Position numbers and translations under genes: made by a program. Under the pieces are notes generated by a model, which saw only the letters and a list, made by a program, of their open reading frames with translations, searched no databases and had not been told where the DNA came from. From an uncultured Eubacterium sp. (GTDB lineage Bacteria > Bacillota > Clostridia > Lachnospirales > CAG-274): a DNA stretch of 60,885 nucleotides. Shown here one piece after another: positions 43,715-53,115 of the stretch (positions are counted from its first letter, which is position 1; each line of letters starts with the position of its first letter). Location of the stretch: assembly GCA_900543365.1 (NCBI GenBank), contig UQRG01000001.1, forward strand, positions 1 through 60,885, written 5' to 3'.

Positions 43715-45529
43715 CTATTCTTCATCAAGTTTTAACACACTCATAAATGCTGCCTGTGGTACTTCTACGCTACCAATCTGACGCATTCTCTTTTTACCTT
43801 CCTTCTGTTTTTCAAGAAGTTTTTTCTTTCTAGTAATATCGCCACCATAACACTTAGCAAGTACATCTTTTCTAACAGCAGATATTGTTTCTCTAGCAAT
43901 AATTTTATTACCAATAGCTGCTTGAATAGGAATTTCAAACTGATGTCTTGGTATTTCTTTTTTAAGTTTTTCAGCCATTTTTCTACCCTTTTCAGCAGCA
44001 GAATCCTCGTGAACAATAAAGCTCAAAGCATCAACAACCTCTCTATTTACAAGCATATCAAGTTTAACAAGTCTGCTTTCTTCATAACCAATAAGCTCAT
44101 AATCAAATGACGCATAGCCTCTTGAACGAGATTTAAGCACATCAAAAAAGTCATATATAATTTCATTAAGAGGAAGTTTATAAGTAAGTACAGCTCTTGT
44201 TTTTTCAAGATATTCCATACCCTCATACTCACCTCGTCTTTGCTGACAAAGTTCCATAATTGTACCAATATATTCACTAGGAAGAATAATTTCTGCCCTA
44301 ACAATAGGTTCTTCCATTTTAAGTATTGTTGTTGGGTCTGGCAAATCTGACGGATTAGAAAGGTCAATAACCGTACCATCAGTTAAATATACCTTGTAAA
44401 TAACAGATGGTGCTGTTGTAACAAGGTCAAGATTATACTCCCTTTCAAGTCTTTCCTGAACAATTTCAAGGTGAAGAAGTCCCAAGAAGCCACAACGGAA
44501 ACCAAAACCTAACGCAATAGAAGTTTCTGCTTCAAAGTTAAGAGCAGCATCATTAAGCTGAAGTTTTTCAAGGGCATCTCTCAAGTCGCCATATTTTGCG
44601 CCATCAGCAGGGAAAATACCACAATAAACCATTGAATTAACCTTTTTATAACCTGGTAATGGTTCGGCAACAGGATTTCTAGCATCAGTTACAGTATCAC
44701 CAATTCTTGTATCTCTAACATTTTTGATACTAGCTGTAAAGTAACCAACATCACCAGCTTTAAGTTCTTCAACTGGTATATACTGTCCAGGGCCAAATAC
44801 ACCAACTTCAACAACATCAAACTCTGTATTTGTCGCCATAAACCTAACCTTAGAGCCTTTTTTAATTTTACCGTCAAATATACGCATAAATACAATAACA
44901 CCCTTATAGCTATCATAAAAGCTATCAAATATAAGTGCTTTTAAAGGTGCGTCTTCATCACCATTAGGTGCTGGTAAATCCTTTATAATTTTATCAAAAA
45001 CTTGGTCAATGTTAATATTAGCTTTAGCCGAAATAAGGGGAGCTTCGCTTGAATCTAAACCAATAACATCTTCAATTTCTGCCTTTACTCTATCCGGGTC
45101 TGCACTTGGCAAATCAATTTTATTAATAACTGGCAAAATCTCAAGATTATTATCAAGAGCAAGGTAAACATTAGCAAGAGTCTGTGCCTCAACACCTTGA
45201 GCAGCATCTACAACAAGAACAGCACCATCACAAGCTGCCAAACTTCTTGAAACCTCATAGTTAAAGTCAACATGACCTGGTGTATCTATAAGATTTAATG
45301 TATATTCCTCACCGTCAGCAGTTTTATAAATAAGACGAACTGCCTGAGCCTTAATTGTAATACCTCTTTCTCTCTCCAAATCCATATTGTCAAGAACTTG
45401 TGCCTGCATTTCTCTTTCAGTAAGCAAACCAGACTGCTGTATAAGTCTATCAGCCAAGGTAGACTTTCCGTGGTCAATGTGGGCAATTATGCTGAAATTT
45501 CTGATTTTAGACTGTCTATCTGAACTCAT
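43715..45529 (-). CDS. lepA: Elongation factor 4 (LepA)
   Basis: A ribosome back-translocase GTPase of 604 residues. G1 AHIDHGKSTLADRL is near residue 16, DTPGHVDF near 82, NKIDLPSA near 135, and the EF-G-like domains II, III and V follow. The LepA-specific C-terminal domain has the typical IPIQAAIGNKIIARETISAV and DITRKKKLLEKQKEGKKRM. AGGAG lies upstream. It is followed by the trpD terminator. Confidence 0.97.
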   Translation of the reverse strand: MSSDRQSKIRNFSIIAHIDHGKSTLADRLIQQSGLLTEREMQAQVLDNMDLERERGITIKAQAVRLIYKTADGEEYTLNLIDTPGHVDFNYEVSRSLAACDGAVLVVDAAQGVEAQTLANVYLALDNNLEILPVINKIDLPSADPDRVKAEIEDVIGLDSSEAPLISAKANINIDQVFDKIIKDLPAPNGDEDAPLKALIFDSFYDSYKGVIVFMRIFDGKIKKGSKVRFMATNTEFDVVEVGVFGPGQYIPVEELKAGDVGYFTASIKNVRDTRIGDTVTDARNPVAEPLPGYKKVNSMVYCGIFPADGAKYGDLRDALEKLQLNDAALNFEAETSIALGFGFRCGFLGLLHLEIVQERLEREYNLDLVTTAPSVIYKVYLTDGTVIDLSNPSDLPDPTTILKMEEPIVRAEIILPSEYIGTIMELCQQRRGEYEGMEYLEKTRAVLTYKLPLNEIIYDFFDVLKSRSRGYASFDYELIGYEESRLVKLDMLVNREVVDALSFIVHEDSAAEKGRKMAEKLKKEIPRHQFEIPIQAAIGNKIIARETISAVRKDVLAKCYGGDITRKKKLLEKQKEGKKRMRQIGSVEVPQAAFMSVLKLDEE

Positions 45530-45609
45530 AATTTTATCTCCTAGTTAAATTTTTTCTTATCTTCTAATAATTTAGTATAACATATTTAAAAGGAATTTAA
45601 AAGATATTT

Positions 45610-46950
45610 TTATTTCATTGAAATACCCTTTCTCCAATTTCCTTTTAAATAAAATATAAAACTTAAAATTGTAGCAATTGTCCAACCAAAAGGCCAACTA
45701 AGCCATATACCAGTTGCACTATCCATAATATCTGAGAATATAAAGGCAAGTATAACTCTTAATATTAAGTCTAAAAATGTACTTGTAGTAAAAGCAAGCA
45801 TTGCTCCAGCACCACGCATAAGACCATCAACAACAATTTTAGCTGAAATCATAATATAAAATGGAGCAATAATTTTTAAGAAAAGCATACCATATTTAAT
45901 AGCCTCAATGCTGTCTGCTGTCATAAACAAACCTAAAGCTTGTCTACCAAAAACAACAAAGGCAATTAAAAATGGAACTACAATACAAAAACAAAATATA
46001 AGACTTGTTTTAAGTCCTTGCTTAACTCTATTAAATTTGCCAGCACCAACATTTTGAGCAGCAAATGTAGACATAGCATTGCCAATAGTTGTAAAACTAG
46101 TAAGAGCAAATGTATTAAGCTTAACACCGGCAGAATATCCGGCAATAACAGACGAGCCAAAAGAATTGACTCTACCTTGTATAAATATATTTCCAACTGA
46201 AATAAAACTTTGCTGTAAAATACTAGGTACAGCTATATATGTAACTCTAGCAAACATTGGAAGTGAAAAATATTCTGTTATTTTTTCATTATCAACACTT
46301 TTTATTCTTATAACAAGACTAACCATAGCTAATAAACAAGCAATACCTTGAGCAATAAATGTTGCCCAAGCCACACCAGCAACACCCCAATTAAATACTG
46401 CTACAAATAAAATATCAAGAAAAATATTACCTACTGATGAACCTATAAGAAAAATAAGGGGAGTCTTTGAATCTCCTAAAGAAGTAAACACACCATTAGC
46501 TACATTGTACAAAAACAGAAAAATAAATCCAAGCATATAAATATTAAAATATAACTTGCTGTCATTAAAGATATTAGACGGTGTATTTATTATATTCATT
46601 ATAAAATTACTAGCTAATATACCAATAGCAGAAAGTACAATTGAAATAATTGTACTGGCTATAACAGTTGTTGAAACTGCTGTTTTAACTTTGCCATATT
46701 CTCTAGCACCAAAAAGCTGAGAAATAACAACACTACAGCCTATATTGCTGCCCATAGCTATTGCCATAAACACCATAGTAACTGGATATGAAGCACCAAC
46801 AGCAGCAAGAGCAGCTTCCCCTGCAAACCTACCTGCTATAATACTATCTGCCATATTATAAAACTGTTGAAAAACAGCACTTATAAACATAGGCAGAGAA
46901 AAATCTATTAAAACCTTTGAAGGATTGCCTTCTGTTAAATCCTTTATCAC
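45610..46950 (-). CDS. MATE-family multidrug/Na+ antiporter
   Basis: A 446-residue polytopic protein with about 12 helices. The typical MATE N-terminus reads LTEGNPSKVLIDFSLPMFIS and FYNMADSIIAGRFAGEAALA, with a second half starting near residue 235 (ARVTYIAVPSILQQS). MATE proteins export drugs or metabolites using Na+ or H+ gradients; the substrate is unknown. It lies upstream of lepA with an 80-base gap. Confidence 0.92.
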   Translation of the reverse strand: MIKDLTEGNPSKVLIDFSLPMFISAVFQQFYNMADSIIAGRFAGEAALAAVGASYPVTMVFMAIAMGSNIGCSVVISQLFGAREYGKVKTAVSTTVIASTIISIVLSAIGILASNFIMNIINTPSNIFNDSKLYFNIYMLGFIFLFLYNVANGVFTSLGDSKTPLIFLIGSSVGNIFLDILFVAVFNWGVAGVAWATFIAQGIACLLAMVSLVIRIKSVDNEKITEYFSLPMFARVTYIAVPSILQQSFISVGNIFIQGRVNSFGSSVIAGYSAGVKLNTFALTSFTTIGNAMSTFAAQNVGAGKFNRVKQGLKTSLIFCFCIVVPFLIAFVVFGRQALGLFMTADSIEAIKYGMLFLKIIAPFYIMISAKIVVDGLMRGAGAMLAFTTSTFLDLILRVILAFIFSDIMDSATGIWLSWPFGWTIATILSFIFYLKGNWRKGISMK

Positions 46951-46988
46951 TTTTCCATCTTCTCCCTATCTTAATATAATATAAAACA

Positions 46989-47018
46989 AAGCAACCGAAG
47001 TCATTTCTTCGGCTGCTT
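46989..47018 (-). terminator. Terminator after the YfhO-family gene
   Basis: On the minus strand AAGCA-CCGAAG pairs with CTTCGG-TGCTT with one internal mismatch, followed by TGTTTTATATT, just past the YfhO stop. Confidence 0.82.
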
Positions 47019-47026
47019 AATTTTAA

Positions 47027-49762
47027 TTATCTCTTCTTTTTATTTTTCTTGTTAAACTTGTTATTAGCTATAGTTTCATTTACTTCAGCATCAAAAGCCG
47101 CAGCAGCAACAAGTTTAAGCTCTTTCTTTTTCTTAACCTTATTATCCACAAGAGTATACAACACAGCCAATATAAGACCTACAAGTGAAATAACCAATGA
47201 AGGAATAAGGCCCTTTGACTTAAACTGGAATACAACAGTATGCTCGCCAGCAGGAACATCTACACCAATTACACCATTATTGCCAATAGAAACCTTATCA
47301 ACAGCCTTACCATCTACATTAACTTTCCAACCATCCACATAAGGAATAGATGTAAATATAACACCATCTGTAGGAGAATTAACTGTACCTTCAATGTGGA
47401 TATCCTCAAATTTGGTAATGTTATAAGTATTTTGATTTAACTTATCATAAGCCTCTTGGAATACTGAATCATTATAACTTGCTGCATAAATCTTAACAGT
47501 ACCAGTTTTTCTATAAGTCTTTTCAAACTCACCTTTGTTAGTAAGAGCAAATTCAACATTAATAGTTTCACCAGCACTAACATAACCAATATCAAACAAA
47601 CTCTTACCAGCAGAAAGTTCTCTATCCTCATTAGCTGTATTGGTCTGATACTTAACTCTCTTAGCATTACCAGCATCAACATATACATAAACATACTGGT
47701 CTTTATCTGAAGTAAATGTTGCCTTAACAGTTGGCTCAAGAGAAAGATTAGCTGGGTCAGTAAGCTCATACTTAAAACTATTATCATCTATCTGTTCAGT
47801 TACATTCATAAATGTTTTCTCAACACTATCAGCCTTAATAGGAGTAAACATATCTTTGTTTATACCAGCACCTTGCTTAATAAAATTATTCTGAACTTCA
47901 AATGGCTGAGAATCCTCTGTCTGCCAATTCTTAATATCAGAATTAACTATAAATCCTAAAGGAAGTACTCTGTCATTTCTATATACCCAAACATTATTAA
48001 ACTGCTGTTCAAATACATATCTTTCTTTATTAATTTCTCCGTCCTTATTCATAACATATTTAATATCAAACATAGCATCAACAAGTGGAGTAGGGTCATA
48101 ATATCTGTAACTGTTACCAGTAGCAGCAATACCTAAATTACCAATAAAATCTGATATGCCACCCGGAGCAAGAGATGAAAACTGTGAAAATCCTCTATAA
48201 TGATAAAGTGCCGCATCATTAATAGAAGTAAATCTTCTAAATTCTGTACGGTAAAAGTTTCCATTTTCTTTATCGTTCATATAATCAACAGCTTCATCTG
48301 CACCGTCAATATACTTAACATAAGCCTCTCTGTCAGTTGTTCTGTCAAGTCCCTGTTCACTAGAGAACATACACTCAGCAAATACACAAACAAATATTAC
48401 GCCTAAAATTCCACCTATCATTTCTGGTTTTGCTTTTGAATAAGCATATATAAAATATGAATAGCCAATCATTGCTACAATGTTAATAATAATATCACTA
48501 TTAGATAATACTCTGTCAATATCAGAAATAGCCGGTACCATAACAAACTCTGTAACAAGAATAACTATAGTATAGAATATACCTGCGTATACAACAAATT
48601 CAAACTTACAACTTTTAATATTAAGTAAACCCTTATAAGCAATATATAGCATAATAAAGCTGTAAATAAATGTATATCTGTGTGGCAAGTTAGATGGGAA
48701 ATGCATACCGTGTATTAAAAAGTCCAAAGGCTTAATACAAGCACAAAGGAGCATAAATATTAACAAAGCAGACATTAACCACTTTTCTCTCTTATTTATC
48801 TTTGTATTAAAGAAGTAGAGAGGAATAAGCATCATTGTTATTACACCACTATAAACATTAGGAAGGTCCTCATTTCTAGCAAGTACAACAGGTCTTGCAC
48901 CTATAAAATGATTAGTAATAAGCTGATATATATTCTGATAAATTTCAAACTTAGGGAATTTTGTATCACTTGTTGCTGTCTGACCTAAAGCAATAGCAAC
49001 AGGAGCTAAAATAAACATAGCTGTTAAGGCAGCAATAATTGAAACTATTGCAAACTTAACCATTCTAGCTATCATAACACTTTTATTTCTTTTCCACTCA
49101 TAATTAGCAAAAAGAACCACAATAAAATAAGCAGCAGTAAATACACAAACAAGAACAGCCATATAGAAGTTTACAATCATAGTAAGTGTAATAGCTACAT
49201 AGTATAAAATATGCTTATTCTCGTGTATAAGTCTTTCAACACCAAGAGCTACAATAGGGAATAATGCAACTGAATCAAGCCACATTACATTCCAGTAATA
49301 ACCAGTCATAAAAGCTGTAAAAGCATAAAGTAAACCAAAAATTAAAATAGATAAATCATTTTTCTTAAAATGTTCTTTCAAATAATATGAGAAAAATGAT
49401 GCACTAAAACAAGTCTTAATAAGTATAAAGAAAGCTAACGCCTCAGGTAAAAGTTTTTGAGGAAAAAGCAATATTAAAAAGCTTATAGGTGAAGCTGTAT
49501 AATAAGCCATCTGGGTTACAAACTCTTTACCTAAACCACCTTCCCAACTGTACAAAAGACTTTGACCATTAAGTATACGACTTCTTAATTCCTCGTGGAA
49601 TGGTGCATACTGATGATAAAGGTCAACCTTTAACACAATTTGGTCACCAAAAGGATAAACATGTCTTAATATGTATGTAATACACATAATAATGGCAGTA
49701 CACACAAATGCACCAATAACAAATCTATTGGCAACAAACCAATTTTCTTTTTTGTTTTCCAT
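47027..49762 (-). CDS. YfhO-family membrane glycosyltransferase
   Basis: A 911-residue GT-C-like membrane protein: about 13 membrane helices over residues 15-480 (the first near WFVANRFVIGAFVCT), the acidic catalytic-loop region after the first helix (KVDLYHQYAPFHEEL), then a large extracytoplasmic beta-rich domain (about 480-870) and a last helix before a lysine-rich tail. In Bacillus and Listeria, YfhO-type proteins transfer a sugar from undecaprenyl phosphate to teichoic acids. It follows GtrA and GT2 genes in one operon, which supports that role. Confidence 0.86.
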   Translation of the reverse strand: MENKKENWFVANRFVIGAFVCTAIIMCITYILRHVYPFGDQIVLKVDLYHQYAPFHEELRSRILNGQSLLYSWEGGLGKEFVTQMAYYTASPISFLILLFPQKLLPEALAFFILIKTCFSASFFSYYLKEHFKKNDLSILIFGLLYAFTAFMTGYYWNVMWLDSVALFPIVALGVERLIHENKHILYYVAITLTMIVNFYMAVLVCVFTAAYFIVVLFANYEWKRNKSVMIARMVKFAIVSIIAALTAMFILAPVAIALGQTATSDTKFPKFEIYQNIYQLITNHFIGARPVVLARNEDLPNVYSGVITMMLIPLYFFNTKINKREKWLMSALLIFMLLCACIKPLDFLIHGMHFPSNLPHRYTFIYSFIMLYIAYKGLLNIKSCKFEFVVYAGIFYTIVILVTEFVMVPAISDIDRVLSNSDIIINIVAMIGYSYFIYAYSKAKPEMIGGILGVIFVCVFAECMFSSEQGLDRTTDREAYVKYIDGADEAVDYMNDKENGNFYRTEFRRFTSINDAALYHYRGFSQFSSLAPGGISDFIGNLGIAATGNSYRYYDPTPLVDAMFDIKYVMNKDGEINKERYVFEQQFNNVWVYRNDRVLPLGFIVNSDIKNWQTEDSQPFEVQNNFIKQGAGINKDMFTPIKADSVEKTFMNVTEQIDDNSFKYELTDPANLSLEPTVKATFTSDKDQYVYVYVDAGNAKRVKYQTNTANEDRELSAGKSLFDIGYVSAGETINVEFALTNKGEFEKTYRKTGTVKIYAASYNDSVFQEAYDKLNQNTYNITKFEDIHIEGTVNSPTDGVIFTSIPYVDGWKVNVDGKAVDKVSIGNNGVIGVDVPAGEHTVVFQFKSKGLIPSLVISLVGLILAVLYTLVDNKVKKKKELKLVAAAAFDAEVNETIANNKFNKKNKKKR

Positions 49763-49776
49763 AAAAAAATATCTCC

Positions 49777-50211
49777 TTACTTATTTTTAAATATAAATAA
49801 TTTACTAAATACATAATTCATAACTACAATGCCAAATTGTGCCCCAATTTTACAAAGACTATCGTTAATATGTAAAAGTCCCACTGTCACATTCATCCAC
49901 ACTATTTCAAATAATAAGGATACTATTCTTGCCCCTACAAAGGAGGGTATTTCCTTTAAAAGCACCTTAATTTCAACAGACTTAGACTGAAAAACGAAAA
50001 ACTTGTTTGTAACAAAGGCAAAGGCAACAGCTATAATCCAACTACCTACATTTGCAATATTCATTTGGAGCTGTGAAAGCTCACCACCACCAGTAAGCAA
50101 TAGTTTTATTGCTTCATAGCTTACAAGACAAACAATGGTAGTCAACACGCCAAAAACAAGATAGCTTATAGTTTCTCTATTGCAAACTTTATTTATTAAT
50201 GTTTTTAACAT
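49777..50211 (-). CDS. GtrA-family lipid-linked sugar translocase
   Basis: A 144-residue protein with four predicted helices and the GtrA signatures YLVFGVLTTIVCLVSYEAI (residues 18-36) and AVAFAFVTNKFFVFQSKS (near 60-77). GtrA-like proteins are proposed to flip undecaprenyl-phosphate sugars across the membrane. It lies two bases after the GT2 gene and 14 before YfhO. GGAGG precedes the ATG. Confidence 0.9.
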   Translation of the reverse strand: MLKTLINKVCNRETISYLVFGVLTTIVCLVSYEAIKLLLTGGGELSQLQMNIANVGSWIIAVAFAFVTNKFFVFQSKSVEIKVLLKEIPSFVGARIVSLLFEIVWMNVTVGLLHINDSLCKIGAQFGIVVMNYVFSKLFIFKNK

Positions 50212-50213
50212 AA

Positions 50214-51164
50214 TTACCTCCTGTAGTCATTAACAGGCTCGCTAATATTAGTTTTGCCTATAATATATACAGGTCTGTTTTTAACCTCAAGATATATTTT
50301 AGCAACATACTCTCCTAAAATGCCACAACAAAGCATAATACAACCACCTAAAAACAACATTATAGCTATAATAGATGCATATCCCGGAAAATCTTTGCCG
50401 TGAACAAGAGTCTTAATTACAACATACAAAAGATAAATAAATGAAGATGTTGAAACCAAAGTACCTAAATAAATGGCAAGTTTTAATGGTACAGTTGAAA
50501 AAGCTGTAATACCCTCTATTGCATATTTAAAAAGTCCCCAAAAACTCCACTTAGTTTCGCCTGCCGCTCTTTCTACATCTTCAAAGTCAATCCACTTAGT
50601 ATTAAAGCCTACCCAGCTAAATATACCCTTACTAAAACGCTGGACTTCACCCATTGATACAACAGCAGAAATCATTTGTCTACTCATCATTCTAAAATCA
50701 CCAGCACCATCAGGCATATCTACATCAGATATTTTATTTACAAACTTATAAAACCCTCTTGTAAAAAGTGTTCTCAAAAATGGGTCACCATCTCTTGTGG
50801 CTCTGTTTGTTGCACAGCAGTCATAACCTTCTTCCATTACCTTAAGCATATCAGGTATAAGGGCTGGTGGGTGCTGTAAGTCTGCATCCATAACTACTGC
50901 ATAATCACCCTTTGAGTTTTTAAGTCCAGCAAACATAGCTGACTCCTTACCAAAATTTCTTGAAAAAGAAATGTACTTTACTCTTTCATCCTTTTCAGCA
51001 AGTTCTTTCATTATTGACAAAGTGTCATCCTTGCTACCGTCGTCTATAAATATAAAGTTAAAATCATAGTTTTTTATAGAATTTATTACTCTGCAACTTT
51101 CATCATAAAACATCTTAAGCACAGCAGATTCGTTATAGCAAGGGACTATTAATTCAACAAGCAT
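50214..51164 (-). CDS. GT2-family undecaprenyl-phosphate glycosyltransferase (GtrB/CsbB-like)
   Basis: A 316-residue DPM1-type transferase: VELIVPCYNES at the start, IDDGSKDDTL near residue 42, the metal-binding MDADLQHPP near 92, and SRNFGKESAMFAGL near 70. Two membrane helices end the protein (residues about 235-295). It is expected to place a sugar, likely GlcNAc or glucose, on undecaprenyl phosphate. It is the first gene of a GT2-GtrA-YfhO operon. AAAGGAG precedes the ATG. Confidence 0.92.
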   Translation of the reverse strand: MLVELIVPCYNESAVLKMFYDESCRVINSIKNYDFNFIFIDDGSKDDTLSIMKELAEKDERVKYISFSRNFGKESAMFAGLKNSKGDYAVVMDADLQHPPALIPDMLKVMEEGYDCCATNRATRDGDPFLRTLFTRGFYKFVNKISDVDMPDGAGDFRMMSRQMISAVVSMGEVQRFSKGIFSWVGFNTKWIDFEDVERAAGETKWSFWGLFKYAIEGITAFSTVPLKLAIYLGTLVSTSSFIYLLYVVIKTLVHGKDFPGYASIIAIMLFLGGCIMLCCGILGEYVAKIYLEVKNRPVYIIGKTNISEPVNDYRR

Positions 51165-51257
51165 AAGAGTCTCCTTTCTTATTATTTAGACATACATAAT
51201 TATTTTACCCCAAAACAGAAAATATAGCAATAAAATTTTATATTTTTTATAAAAAAA

Positions 51258-51277
51258 TGACTACCTTTCGGTAGTCA
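51258..51277 (-). terminator. Terminator after the 3D-domain gene
   Basis: An eight-base-pair perfect stem (TGACTACC with GGTAGTCA) around a four-base loop, followed on the minus strand by TTTTTTT. Confidence 0.92.
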
Positions 51278-51291
51278 CAATTTTTAAAACA

Positions 51292-52026
51292 TTATTTTAA
51301 AATATAAACCTTAACATTTGTATGACCAAAACCAGACTTTAAAGCTGCCTGATGTGAACCATAGCAAAGGTCGATTCTGTTGCCCTTAATAGCTCCTCCT
51401 GTATCTGCTGCGATACAATAGCCATAACCCTCAACATAAAGCTTTGTACCAAGAGGTATAACTCTTGTGTCAACAGCAGCTACACCGTAACCAGCCTTCA
51501 TTCCGTTAGCTGTATAGCCGTTAGCATATGAACCACAACACTGTGAACAAGGACAATAAGCTGTTGCGTTCATTGTAAGTACCTTAGAATACTCAACTGT
51601 ACTTGTATTAGGCACAATTTCAACTTTCTTAGTACCCTCTAAAATAATTTCATCTACTGGCTCGGAAATAACTTCTTCAGCAACGTTTACATCTGCAACT
51701 TCACCACTAACATACTTAGTTACCTCTGTAATTTTGTTGATGCCATTAACACCTTCTTGAGCAACCTTAGTTGTTCCCTTAGTTAAACTATCAGTCTGCT
51801 TAGTGATTGTAGTGTAAGGAACTTCTTTACTGCTTACCTTTACTTCACTTTTTTCAGCATTTGTATCTACATCGTTTGTCTGATAATAGATAACTTTACT
51901 CTTAGCTTCATCAGTGTAATTAACAGAATTTGCCACAAAAACATTTTCTGCTGCTGAAGCTGATGTTGGTAATATAGCTGTTACAGTCATCATAATAGCT
52001 GCACAACTTACAAATTTCTTTAACAT
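51292..52026 (-). CDS. Secreted G5/3D-domain cell-wall protein
   Basis: A 244-residue exported protein. The signal peptide covers residues 1-25 (ending SASA-AE). A G5-like beta domain lies near residues 65-140 (VPYTTITKQTDSLTKGTTKV, TEVTKYVSGEVADVN). The C-terminal 3D domain, related to lytic transglycosylase MltA, runs near residues 150-244, with three aspartates (AAVDTRVIPLG, AADTGGAI, IDLCYG) and cysteines of the ATAYCPCSQCCGS motif. Relatives (YabE, YocH, Rpf-like) cleave or remodel peptidoglycan. GGGAGG precedes the ATG. The leader of about 250 bases has repeats. Confidence 0.9.
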   Translation of the reverse strand: MLKKFVSCAAIMMTVTAILPTSASAAENVFVANSVNYTDEAKSKVIYYQTNDVDTNAEKSEVKVSSKEVPYTTITKQTDSLTKGTTKVAQEGVNGINKITEVTKYVSGEVADVNVAEEVISEPVDEIILEGTKKVEIVPNTSTVEYSKVLTMNATAYCPCSQCCGSYANGYTANGMKAGYGVAAVDTRVIPLGTKLYVEGYGYCIAADTGGAIKGNRIDLCYGSHQAALKSGFGHTNVKVYILK

Positions 52027-52118
52027 AAATATCCTCCCGTATGGAATGCAACAATTTTGTAATAATTTGTTAAGTATTTCTTACAAAAATGTCAGCCACA
52101 GTTTTATTATAAAATTCG

Positions 52119-52199
52119 ACTGGATTCCTTATTGGTTGTTTTAGTAACATTTTCGCTGGATTTTATAAAAAAATCACAAAAATATAAGCTAGTTGGATT
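52119..52199. repeat. Three spaced TGGATT repeats upstream of the 3D-domain gene
   Basis: CTGGATT at 52120-52126 and 52156-52162 and TTGGATT at 52193-52199 are spaced 36 and 37 bases apart on the plus strand; the first two share TTCG just before. They sit in the 258-base gap upstream of the 3D-domain gene. I find no clear -35/-10 pair there. The rest of the gap holds only an eight-base inverted repeat at 52055-52088. Confidence 0.35.
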
Positions 52200-52284
52200 T
52201 AAGCACAACCTAGAACATTAAATCTCAACATCACTTGCAACATCTATCTTAACACATTTGTAATAATTATGCAACAACTTTTTT

Positions 52285-53040
52285 TCACCAAAATATTTCC
52301 TTTGCGTTTTGGGCTGTTATTTTACATACTTCTTCAGGAGTAATTTGTTTAATTTCCCCAATTTTTTCAGCAATATATTTAAGATTTTGTGAGTTATTAA
52401 CAGCACCTCTAAAAGGCACTGGTGATAAATATGGCGAATCTGTTTCAAGTAAAATTTTATTAATCGGAACAAATCTAACCACATCGACTAACTTTTTTGC
52501 ATTCTTAAATGTTACAACTCCACCTACACCAATATTAAAACCCATATCAATATAGTCTTTTGCCATTTCTACACTACCACTAAAAGCGTGAATTGAGCCT
52601 TTTCTTACATTACTACTCTTAATAATATCAAAAGTTTCTTGAGATGCATCTCTTGAATGAATACTAACTGGCAAGTCCAATTCTGATGCCAAATCTAACT
52701 GTCTTTTAAACCAATATCTTTGTTTTTCTTTAGTTGAATAGTCATAGTGATAGTCAAGACCAATTTCTCCTATAGCAACAACTTTTTCATACTCTGCATA
52801 CTTTCTTAGTGTTTCAATATCATTATCTGTCATATTTTCTACTTCTGTTGGGTGTACCCCTACAGCAGCATATATAAATTCATACTTTTTCGCTAAATCT
52901 ATACTCTTTTTAGAAGTATCCATATCAGAACCTATATTAATAATGTAGTCTACACCATTTGAATGCATTTCTTCTATAAGAATATCTCTGTTTTCATTAA
53001 ACTTTTCATCTTCATAATGAGCGTGAGTATCAAAATACAT
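52285..53040 (-). CDS. tatD: TatD-family metal-dependent hydrolase
   Basis: A 251-residue TIM-barrel nuclease: the metal site FDTHAHYEDEKF near residue 3-14, IGEIGLDYHYD near 92, SIHSRDAS near 126, HAFSGS near 150 and LLETDSPYLSP near 200. TatD proteins act in DNA repair or RNA decay. It follows metG in the same orientation; the pair metG-tatD is common in Firmicutes. A terminator lies between them, so tatD is partly uncoupled. Confidence 0.94.
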   Translation of the reverse strand: MYFDTHAHYEDEKFNENRDILIEEMHSNGVDYIINIGSDMDTSKKSIDLAKKYEFIYAAVGVHPTEVENMTDNDIETLRKYAEYEKVVAIGEIGLDYHYDYSTKEKQRYWFKRQLDLASELDLPVSIHSRDASQETFDIIKSSNVRKGSIHAFSGSVEMAKDYIDMGFNIGVGGVVTFKNAKKLVDVVRFVPINKILLETDSPYLSPVPFRGAVNNSQNLKYIAEKIGEIKQITPEEVCKITAQNAKEIFW

Positions 53041-53082
53041 TTTCTATCTCCTTTATTTTTAATTTTATTTATAAATAACAAA

Positions 53083-53100
53083 AGAGTCCAAAAGGACTCT
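53083..53100 (-). terminator. Terminator between metG and tatD
   Basis: A seven-base-pair perfect stem (AGAGTCC with GGACTCT) with a four-base loop, followed on the minus strand by TTTGTTATTT. It may only partly stop read-through into tatD. Confidence 0.7.
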
Positions 53101-53115
53101 CTTGTATAATATCAA

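Noticed and set aside
52027..52284. c-di-AMP (ydaO-type) riboswitch or WalR box in the 3D-gene leader
   Set aside because: No ydaO-type G-rich conserved core is present. A TGTAAT/TGTTAA pair on the plus strand has a four-base, not five-base, spacer, so it does not fit the WalR consensus.
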